A DNA stretch of 64,000 nucleotides from assembly GCA_037951165.1 (NCBI GenBank), contig JBBDHG010000110.1:1010501-1074500 (forward strand), written 5' to 3'. The notes beneath the pieces were generated by a model, which was given only the letters and a program-made list of their open reading frames with translations, did no database searches and was not told the origin of the DNA. Below, piece by piece: positions 48,501-60,500 of the stretch (the first letter of the stretch is position 1; each line of letters starts with the position of its first letter). The DNA is from Lophius americanus (taxonomy: Eukaryota; Chordata; Actinopteri; Lophiiformes; Lophiidae). Made by a program: the position numbers and the translations under genes.

Positions 48501-51500
48501 CTCGCCAAGTTATGTCTTGGATTGTTGCACTTGCTTGAAGCAGCTGTGTTTATGGTCATGAGCCAAGTCCTTCTCTTTCAACAAAGGTTTTTCCATTAGC
48601 ATGTTTTATCCAGGTGGTAACTATTTATTGTTTCTTGTTACTTTGATGTTGGTTAATTTTGACTGCCAAATGGCAAAACCTGAGCATGCACGTTTAATCA
48701 AAAATGGAATTCGTAGATATCAATACAATGCTACAGATGTGTTTAAATTAAATCTGACCACGTGGAAATGTATCTTCCTCCTTCAGTAGATTTGGAGATG
48801 TTAACCAAAAATAATTAAGATAAGTTTCTGACCTGCAGGAGGTGGGGCTGGTCTGCAAGTGGAATTGCCTCAGCCAGGGGAACATCAAAGGGATTGGGTG
48901 GGATGCAGCCCAGGAAGGTCATGGAATCCGATCGCCGGAAGAAGGGGTGGTTCTGACCCGTTTCAGCTGGAACGGGGTCCTCATCCTTGTCCTGTAGAGT
49001 TGAACCTGAGGCGTTGATAAAACACAGGCCGTCAGCACACACACAGAGAGGACCATGCATTTCTTTGAAACATATTCGATATTAAGTTACTTTGATTTGT
49101 GTCCTCATCGTTCTCGTGGTCAGAGTCCTCATTGTCCAAACCCAGTTCCAAAATCTCCCGATTTCTATAAGGAAAAGTTGATAATTTAGAAAGTCACTTT
49201 TTTGCTGAAATAAGTGTTAAATATAAGGTTAATCAATGCAAATAATGTTCTTGTTTGCTTTGAAAAATAAAACAGATAAAATATCAAAAACAATAGTTTG
49301 GTTGAGAAATTCAACTTGACACGGATATTTTGGGACAACAATTTGAAGTTGTAACTACCAGCTCAAGCTATTACATCTTCAGACAGATAATGGAAATTGT
49401 AGGATTCTTCAATTACCTCTTTCTGTCCATCTGTGGAGTGTCTAAGGTGGTCTGCTGGTTCATGGCCTTAATCCAGTAGATGAGAGCCTGAAAAACGTAG
49501 GCCACGTGTTTCAGTGAGCACACGTCCAGCACAGGGAGAACGTCAGAGTGTTCATCATTGTGGGAACGCATTAACGATAAAGCGTAGTTCAGGAAGTCAC
49601 CCCGCGCGGACATCATGCCTTGGCGAGCCGTCAACAACGTAGCTGCTCTCCTGTTAAAAAAACACAAGCAACACGACTGAAAACCACTTCAATTCACAGT
49701 GGACCAAGACAGTGTGTGTAGATAGTTTGAGTGAACATAGATGAGAATTGATACATGTTTGATGGTTGTCTCAGGTCCTCTTGATTTTTTGTAGGGCTCT
49801 TAAAGTTATCCAAAAATGACCACCCAGCAGCTATGAGTTGATAGTATTAAATGTTTTCCTTTTTTTTTACCTGCGTCCTTCCAGCGTGCGAAGGCTGGCC
49901 TCTTCCCGAGTATTCAATCGCTCCCTGCGAGCAGAATGCTGAGAGGCATGAAGCGGGTGACTGGGATGACCTGGATCACCGGCAGATGACAGAGCTGAAC
50001 CGTATCGCAGCTGTGCCTCCGTGGAATCCATGATGGACACCATCCAGTTCCATGTGGGAATCAGCTTCTCTTCAACATAGTTCTGGTTCAAAAAAGGGAA
50101 ACCTTTAACAACTATATCATAACTTTTTTTATCTGGCTTGACTGCAGGCCATCTCGAGAAAGGCAGTTGTCTGTGACTGAAACCCCAATAGGTTTGGTAA
50201 TACAGCCTAGGAAAAGCTCTCATGAGCCTATTCACTGCATTGCAATAATTTAGTGATTGTATTTTGATCAGTACATGTGAGCAGAGCTTCTCACCTGCAG
50301 GTTGACTGCGTCCTGGTAGGTGAGTTTTACGGCAGCAGGGTACTGTGAATAGACTAGGTGGTTGTACTTGGGAATCAGACTCATGAGGTCTGAGATTTGC
50401 CTGATGACGATGCTGTAGGCCCGCGCCAGGCTGCTGGCCGATGTCAGGTAGCTGCTGGAGTTGCTGGCCTCCAGTGCAGCGGCAGCGGCCGCAGCACTGG
50501 AGCTGATGGCGCTGGAGCGACGCAGGTTGGTTGGGTCAATATATATCAGGCCTGTGGAGCTTGCTGTGAAAATATTTAAGATCATAAAAGGGATATTAGT
50601 ACAAACAGACATTTTACAACTAATTCTGAAAGACATGATGAGGCTCCACTGACCAGCTGGTGTTGAGGAACTAGAGGGAGCACTTCCAGTGGTCCTCTGG
50701 CTTGGAGTGTTCCTAACAGCCCACTGCATGGAGCGAGGAGCCTGGGCTGCGCTGTTAGCGTGGGAAGCGTTGGTTGTTCTTTCCAGCGGCTCATCCAGCA
50801 GGAATGTCTCCTGGTCAACATCATCGCTCTGACTGCTGCTGCTGTCAGAGTCACTGGAGTCATTGGACTGGGAATCATCCTCTGAAAAGAAGGCAGGGAC
50901 ACTGCTGGCACCTTTGGAGAGGAGAAGGAGGACGCCGGATGAGAACATAAAGATAGAGGAGACACGTTTAACGTCTAATTGTGTTAACCCCACTTCCCTT
51001 CTGCCTTTCACATCAGAATTATCCAAGCAAGAGTGCGGGTTAGTGAATCACACCACTACAAGGCCAAACAACCTTAAATTTGACTGTGAAAACACAGGCT
51101 TCAGGTCAAAACACCGGCTGCTGACATACTTTCACCAAAAATCGTGACTTTATTTGATTTTGTTTTTATCTACAGTTTTTTAAATTATTCATATTTGTCT
51201 TAGAAGAAAAAAAAGAACAGAATAGTTTCAATTGTAATGAATATTATATGTGGAGAATAAAAATAATTAGTGAAAAAGACATTTAAGATGACCAAGGAGG
51301 AAAAACACCACACTCTCTGGAAGAACTACAAGTTTATTAGTTTGTTACTAGGGTAGAAGAAGAGAAAGACAACACTGTTGATGAAAGGGAGTTTTAGAAA
51401 TGAAAGACACAAAGACAGTGAAATGTGAGACAAACTGAAGGAACTCTCAGCAGGAAACTATGTATACACTTTCCAAATTCACTCTTGCCCTGACATCTGT

Positions 51501-54500
51501 GTATGCAGTGAAGTAAAAAGATGCTCATACCAAAAATAGGAAATGCCAAGGACACCCTACTGCCTGCAAATAAAATACATAGGGTATTCAGCCATTTGTC
51601 TGCTGTATCATTAGCTCTTCAAACATTAATCCCCACCATCCAAAATGCTTACTGTCAAGCACTTATAACTTTATCAGGATTGAAGGAAAAAATAAACCAC
51701 AGAGCAGCAAGACAGAATCGCAATTTTTTATCTAGTGCAAAGTTTCAGAGCCTAACAAAAGAATTTGGAAATAATTGAGTTCAAAGGGGTCAATGAGACA
51801 GGTGACCAAAGTAAGAACATTTAGGAGAATGTTATGAAGCAGGAGGATTTAAAAGAACAAACTCGAACTCAAACAGTAAGAGCAGCTGTTGACCAACCTG
51901 CTTCAGAGCCAGCAGTGGCTGCTGTCACGACGCTCCTGCGGCCGCTAGCGTTGTCCTGATTGCTGTGGTTACTTTCACTGTCACTCTCTGTTTCAGCTGC
52001 AGCCAGCAGATCCAGCTCCATGTCACTTCCTGACCGCAAACATCAATGAAGTAGATGTTTAATTTCCTATTAGCTGAATTTTGTTCAAGCAATTGCTCAC
52101 AAAACCTTATGAACATTGTCAGTGTTGAAATAAAGCAGGGGTTGTCTCACCGTCTTCGTCATGCTCATCGTGCTGCCCTTCTGCCTCTGCATTTTCCTCT
52201 CCCTGTTCCTCTTGATCATCGTGATGGTCTTCTTCACCTGCTACTCCCTCTACAACTTCAACCTGACAAGACAAACACAACAGCTACTAATAAGATATCT
52301 TAACAGAGTATCTCCCAATTCTCATCTGAACCTTTACAGTAAATAAAACAAACCAAACATAAATTGGAAATACTTATTTCTCACTAACATCTTGCAGTAT
52401 CGGTAACAGAGTGGGCTATACAAAACAAGGAGTTCTGCAGGTTTCAAGAAGTAAATCTAAGACCATTGGAAACCAAATTTACAAAAATTTTAATTTGAAA
52501 CAACAACAAATCTATTTCACAACTGTACTGGCAAAAAAGTATGCCAATTACGATGGAATATCAGAGTCCCGGCTTTGACTGTGTAAATGTAAGTATTCGC
52601 TGTGCACATAATTATGTTTTCTAAAAAAAAATAAAAATAATTTGAAGCAAAATGGTGGCATTTAAAGAAGCAGTGACGAAATAGTGTCAAATTACAGTTT
52701 TTACATTCCAGACCTATGTTAAGATATTTTGAAGTGGTCATAATAGATCAGTATATATAAAACTATTTAAGGCCTAAAATTCACGTTGTGAAATTTTGAA
52801 CTTATTATGACCCCCGTGGGAATGCTGGCTATAGGTGTCACCCTGCATTTTCTGAAATTAGTCACTAATTAAGTAAGAATCCAATTGCATGCACAGTTCG
52901 TTATGGATGTAATGACTTTTTTAATGACCTCTTCCACATCTGCTGACACTATGTCGTCGGGCTCCTCGTCTCTTCCTCTGACAGGCTGGGACTGGCTGCT
53001 GCGGCGAGGTTGGGGGTTCCTGATGATGTATGAGGCAGCGGTCTGGCTGGTGCTGAAGAATATGACAGCAAGTAAAGTATGAGACCTGAAGTCATTATCC
53101 ATGTAATGAAGTGTATAGCAATTATTGTTTTTTTTACTCTACTCTTCAAAGGGAATAAAAAGGAATAAAAGCCTATTTCAACACAGGGACATAAAGGTGC
53201 TAAAACCAACTGACCTGCTGGACTGGTCAGGTGAGGGTCTTGGAGGCAGCGGTTCAACAGAGAAGAGTTCCTCACTGCCCTGAACAGCATCGATACTGGT
53301 GCTGGCCAAAGTGAATGGAGCTGTAGGTCTCGCTATACCCATTCGCACGGGAACAATCAATGACTCTGCTACGTTACAAAGTTCCTCCACAGCGTATGGA
53401 AGCAGGGCCTGGAAAACCCGCCGACATTTCCCAATGGGTTGGGGAATGAAGTTGCTATGTGAAGGAAATTCAGAAAGGACGGAGTCAGCATTTTCATAAA
53501 TTCATAAAATAAACAGAACGGGTTAAAAAGAGATTCATTGGTCATTCCTGAAATGTTAATGCTGTAAGTTCTTACTTTTTCTTTTTTGATGAAGCCATCT
53601 CCACACTGAGGATGACAAACACACGGGCTACAGAGCGTAGGAACCTCCTGGTGACATTGACTGCCTCCTCTCTGCGGCCAGGAGTGTATTTGTTCTGCAG
53701 CTCCTTTACTAGTGTACCCAGTAAGGTGTCTATGAACTAAGACAAGAAAAAAAACATCCTTTCATGACCAAATTATTTCAAAGTTGAAGTTTGTGCCGAA
53801 AGCAGTAGAAAGCTCATCATTCTCTCTGGTAAATATTCAGGTCATATAATTGTCTCTAAAGTAAGACTTCACTTGGGTTACTGCGTATTACAATTGTTCA
53901 AGTACATTCCTCTTGTTCCTAATCATGTTTTCAAGTATTTTCGACAGGAGAATGAAAGTATGCGGTGGCTGAATACAGTTACCGATAACAACGATCTGTT
54001 GTGCTGACAGAACACACCACCTTTTACAAAGATAGACTTGTTCAGTAATTAACTATATTAGCATTTATGTCATACCCTTAGACTATTGACAATAAGTAGG
54101 GGGCAGTCAGAGTAATAAGGCAGTCAGTCTTTGTACTTTTAGGACAGTTGCATTTGAAGGAATTCTGAAAGGAGGGCAAGTTTTACTTTGAACAGATATA
54201 TCAAAATGTCGCTTGCTTTGCCTGGAATCTCCTACATCAGCTTCAGCATGTGTAACATGTACACTCTGACATTATGTGATAAATACCTTTATCCTGAAAC
54301 ATGTGATCATACATCAAGAAGACTGACAAACCCCCACTTACGGTGATGTCAGGAGCACACTTGACAATGAGGCAGTGGGTGAAACAGTCAAGGCGAATGG
54401 TGCCACTCTGCTGATTCAAGTAGACCTGCTCCTCAGGCAGAAGGTGGGCAATTCTGCTGCTGGCACTGAGTCTAGAAGACATAAGAACAAATAAATCAAA

Positions 54501-57500
54501 CCAGGACTAAGTTGTCGTGCGCAACAGCGAGGGTATACCCCCGAAAAGACCCCAATCCCCATTGGTTGAAAACCTTAAATTATCTGTGAAGTTATGTCCA
54601 ATAAACGGTGGGCCTCATTCACCAACCATTCTTTAGAAGAACGGTCTAATGGCCTTGTATGGGGATTGGCAGAGCATTTACTTATAATAATTAGGATCAC
54701 AGGCACAGGGTTTCATCTTACAGTCACAATGGGTTTCACCAAGTTAAGATCATAAGTGCAGACAATTTGGCGGTTTAAGAAGGCTTCATCAATCTTACGT
54801 AGACTATCTTAGGAGTCTTCTTGAAAACTCTTGAGCTAGAGCTCCCGCTAATGTCGGAAATATACGACTGACCTTTCCCAATATCAATCCAATTCTTCCT
54901 CGCACTAAAGTCTATGGGGGTATAAATGGGTGTGCATTATGCTTGGAAAGACGAGACGTTGTTGATAGGTGCGTCTTCAAGAACTACAAATTGGAAACTT
55001 TCTATCTCAAAGAAACTGATACTCACGGGTCTTTATTCTCCTGCGAACCAAACATTATCATTGACTTGAGGGCATTCCAGTCCTGCAGGACCCTCTCCAG
55101 AGCCAGCTGAGCAAAGCGAGGAGGTTCTAGATCATGGTCCGGCATATCAGTATCTGTTACAAGGAAAAGGAGAATGATGCCTGAATTCACCTGTTGCCTT
55201 GAAGGAACAACATACAAACAAGCCGAGGTTAAGAACATAGGGGGTATTGAAAGAACAGTGAAGAAAAACAATCCTTTATGAACCCCTGTGAATTATTTAA
55301 ATGGTTGTGGGTTAAAGGGCACTCTAATTGGTAATACGTGAGAATGATCCTGAACCTACCCTCTGCATTAGGGGCCTTGCGGTTCCTGTCTTCTCTGATG
55401 CGTGGTGGTCTGTACTGACAGTGCTCCACACTCTGTCTAGCAACTGTCTGCACCAGGAACAGTAATATATGCTCTCCCCTGCAAATATAAATAAAAACAC
55501 ATAATTAACCATTTATTTGCCAATTACAAAGCATACAAGAAAAAACAATTATATGTGCAGAGGGCAGCACAGAGAACACTTAGATCTCACCTGCTATTTG
55601 GTGTTGTGACCAGGTTAGTGGTTGTGAGTAACCTGTACAGCAGATCCAGTCGAGCAGCTTTCTGACCAGCAATCAACGTTTTGCACTTACATTTCTCCCA
55701 ACAATCACAGTATGCTGTGGGGGAGGTCCTCTTCAACCTTGTGACACACACAAGGAAATTTAGGATCATTATTAATACAGTTGACAAAAAGGTTGGTTAA
55801 TAATAAATGAAACCCAAGATAAAAATCTTAAATTGGGGACGTACTTGCAGTCATGTCCTTTGTGACACACTCTTGCGCACTCCGTGCAGCAGCAGAGGGA
55901 TTCGAGCAGACCGCAGGTCCGACACTCAAAGATGTCCTGAATACAAACTCATTGTAAGGAAAAGGGTCCCTTTTCTGAAGTGAACTCCATGCAATTAAAG
56001 GTATTGTCTCCCAAATTAGCCAGTTTCTATAGGTTCAATGAAAATGAAGCGTAGCTGCATCTGCTCAGTATAGCGTCGGCTACTTACAACAATTAACAAT
56101 TTTATGTTCTGTTGTCACTTATTTTAACTTTCTATTCATTAATGTTAGGTTATCTATTACATAATTATATTTTAATACATTCCAAATCATCTTAAAAAGT
56201 TTATATCCTTAATAAACACAGGTGAAGGTTGCCAGAAAATTCTTGTGGGGATTCGGCTGACCTGGTTAATGTGCTCAGCTCCAGTCCAAGTGAAACTGCA
56301 GGTGTCGTTGCAGCAGAGTACATAAAGTGGAGAATCATCTGGGTTTGTACCGGAAGGGCAAATCATTTCCATGAACATGGAGTCAGCATCCTCCTTCTCC
56401 GTTATGCTTGGGTCACCCACTGTGTTCAAAACACAGGAAAAAAGGACAAATATGTAAACTGAAGTGATTGTGGTAAGATTAACGCTTTAAGCAGGCCAAC
56501 AAAATGGGTCAGAATTCATAGAACTCACGGACGGACTCCAATCTTCCAGGAGTTACCTAACCACTTAATATAAAATTACACCACATTCATAGAAATAATA
56601 GGTTTGCTCGGTATTTATTTGTAGAGGTTGTGGTTGGTTGATCCTAAAAACATGACTGAGCGGCATACATAGAGAACACTGAATGTTCCCCAGAGTGGGC
56701 AAGAAGAGCTAAGATTTAAGAACAGGTTTGCAATCACACAGTCTCCCTTCAAATGACAAGTCTGTTTATTTATTAACTTACCCTTGGCCATTTTCTGGGC
56801 AGCCTCGAGGACAGTGATGGCTGCTGGGTAGGCTCTTCCACTGACTGCCAGCATGAATGGGGTCATTCCACGGGCATCTCTGCCAAGAAATAATGAAAAT
56901 GAGCACGTAAGATCCACAGATAGGCAAATAAACCAACAGCAGCAGTTAAATCACACAACACTGAACCCATTTAAAGTAAAAATATATATATTATTTTGTG
57001 TACAGTGAGAATATTTCTGTATGAAAGATCTATGAGAAATTAAGAATGAATGGTACTTGGCAGAGAGTAGTTCCCGTAGATGAGGCCTCAGAACAACACT
57101 GTCGCACATCAGCTTTAGAATGAGGTGGGCGTTGGCCTTCCTGTCCTTTGATTCAACCACAGAGGACTCAGTTGATGGCCCTGCACATATGGAAAAGACA
57201 ACTCATTATATTCCCTAGCAACAAAGTAGCATAAAAGGGTGTAATTATGTTTTTTTTTAGATACTTCTAAAACAAATTGGGGCAAATTACAGTAAATAGG
57301 AATGATCTTCCCCTGATTCTTCGGTGATTAATAATGTATGTACCTGGTATGGTGGAGGTGCTGGGTCCTTGGCTGGTCCCAGTGGACGGTGTTGTGAGGG
57401 AACCAACAGCTGGTGCTAGAATGAAGTCAATGTCACCATCTGTTGCAAATACGAAAACACAGTTATACAGCTTACCTAAACTTAGTACTATAAAGTGAGT

Positions 57501-60500
57501 TACCGAGTGTGGGAACAGAGTTTTGAGTACTGAATCAGTATCCAGGTATCTCAGTAGAGGACTAACAAAGAAATGGGAGAAAGTGGAATGATTCCATTGG
57601 TAAAATTAACAACTTTTCAAAATTTAAAACCAAAAAATGTCCAATGTAAATAAATTTAGTGAATGATCTTGACGGCTTGGTGCAATTGTGCCTTAATGCG
57701 AAACGACTAAAAAGGTTGCATCGCTTGGAGTTGACAGTTGTCGCGAGACAATAAACTCCCAAGTGAAGACTCAAGTATTGCCAAAAAACCCCTTCATGCT
57801 GTTTGCAAGGAAACTCATCAATGAGAATTGTTGCCTCAAAGCAAGAATGTCCGGGTTCCAAGCTCAGATAATTTCCATGTTTTCATTATGTTAACAATGG
57901 TTTTCTCTGCCACCAAAAACATGAACACCAGCTTTTCCTGTTCATTCAGATACTCCCAACACTTTGACAATTACAATGTGCTTTCCATTAAGAGAATAAA
58001 CAAAGTCTTAACTTTTTTTTGGCTTTGTGTTAAAAGGTAAATTAACACAAGGCTACAATATAGAAACTGTTGGCCTTTTAAACAAGAATGCGAGGTTACA
58101 GGTAGTGGAAAAAACGCAGTGTTTTTGTGAGAAGGGTAACACCAGTAGAGAAAGGATCCAGGTTTAGGCTGAAACCGCTTTCAGCCACGACTCTAATGCA
58201 CAAAACAGTGGTTTTATCTTTTTAATGTTTCATCACCGTAACTTTGCCGGTCTGAATGCAGCAGACACAGACAATACTTTATTAAGTAGCACTCACCAGG
58301 GTCCATGGGTGGGGGGTCAGGGACCCAACTTGGAGGGGCAATAGGTGGTGACACAGGATCCTGATGGTCACTGGATGACGGGCCAGACTCATGGCGTCCG
58401 AGTCCCGCAGCTCTCAGAGACCTCCGCATCATCTCCCTCAGACGAAGACTGATCAGAAACAAGAAAACAGGCCGCTGACATTATTCAACAATGCTCGATG
58501 CTCAATCAAAATCTATTCAGTGAAATGGGATTAAAAAAATATTCTCTTTCTGATGTGAAGTTTTGTGTGATTCAAGTTGTTGATGTTCTACAGTGGTATT
58601 ATTTACCCTCTGCTACTGGAAGAACCAGTCCTATTCCCAGAGCTGTTGCTTGAAACCACAGAGATGGCATTGGCAATTGCTTCCACCGCAGATAGACGCT
58701 CTGCGAATGTATTTCTCTCAGACCTCTCAGCTTCTAAAATCAAATGACACGGTCGCTTAGCATGAAGAGCCTCTTGGAGAAACGGGCAATTAAACTGACA
58801 AAAGGTGATCAGCAGACAGAAAACTTTAATTTTGTCTCAAGAGAAGGTGATTTTCTTTTCAGTTTATATTTTAAGTAAAGATGGAAAGTCTGAAACTGAG
58901 AGCCACCGGGAAGAAAAGGCAATCAGAGCCTCAAGATTTTCGAACCAAATTTAAATTTCACAATAATTTAATATTTACATTTAATATCATTCAAATAGAT
59001 TGTCGTAACTACCAGCTTACCTTCCTCTTCTTTGGTTTCCTTATTACTAACAGGGAAGCAGACAGAAACAGCAGCATGGAGGATGTTGCGATTTCCATCA
59101 CAGCGATGGTCTAGTAGTGCGCCAAGTGTCTGGCTGCCCTGATCCAGCAGGAAAGCCTGCTCAAGGTTCACCAAGTACTGCCGACACGCCTCATAGTCAC
59201 AACGGAGGACATGTTGCATTAGAGTCTGTTTCTAAAAGACACAAAAGGATGAGTAAGTACTGTTTCTGATCATTATGCAGTCTGATTATTCACTGACACT
59301 GTGATTCAGCTAAATGCATGAGTGCATTGAAAATATTTTTACAAATTTGATAGAAACCATCACCCTAAATGCCGCAGCTGGTGTTTCCAGGCGCATATAT
59401 TAAAAGTTAGCACATCCAATTGGGCTATTTGATCATCAACTTGACTATTTTTGCAGTGTAAATTACAGTATCATGCTTACCTCTACAGCCATGATAATAA
59501 TAGCAGCTTTCTTTTTAATTGTGGAGTTAGAGGGAAGGTTGGCCAGAGAGTGTACTCCCATTCCCAAACTGTTTATAGGGGGAAGGTCCAACCAATCTGG
59601 ATCTCGAATTCCACCCATGCAGTCTTTGGCCATAGGGTAGATTGTGCCATTTCCATCTCTGAGGATGATGGGAGATTCCTGGTGCCAGAAAAATGATAAT
59701 TCACGAATTGTATACAATATGTCGCTACAAAAATGTCTAAAACTATTAGAGAGATTATGTTACCTGTCCTGCAGTGAAGATGGCGACATTGCGCTCACTC
59801 TGCCCCAAGAAAGCCAGGTTGCTAGTGGGAAAGTTATTCTCCTGTTCAGCTTTGCCTGTGGCCAGGTCAAAGATGCAGTACCTTACCCAGTTGCCGGTTT
59901 TTAAAACAGTGTGGACTCCTTGAAGATAGAGATGCACCAAGGTTGTAAGAACACTACAGACACAAACAAACTATTTAACAAGTCCATGCAGTGACATAAA
60001 GAAGCCAAGAGCTAAGACTCACCTTTGGAGTCAACATTTACAGCCAGAATCTCTGCCTTTTCTGGAATGCAGAGCTTTTTAGGTGTTCGCTGAAAACAAT
60101 CAGGAACTTTAGGAGTCCCACCAGTTTTGACCACCTGTCAGCAACAGATTAAAGATGAGAAACAACTTCAGTGTCAAGAAGATATTCCCTTAACACACAC
60201 ACCAACTCTAAACTAAAAACACAAAGATGCGCAAATTTGGATCAATTTAGTTCTATACCTGAAGCTCATCTATTCTGAGCAGCCTGCAGTCCTGCAACAG
60301 GGATGATGGGTCCGAGTCTGGGGGAGCAGCAGCGCTCTGGTTGCTCATGCTGCTTGATGTCCCAGGAAACTTCACAGCGACATAAGCACCATCCACTTTA
60401 AGTACCTACGAAATCCACAGATTCAGCTCATCAATAATGTTTAATTGTAAATAAATGAGCCTAGTCAAAAAATAAAAATAAATCCTTATTGCCTATCATT

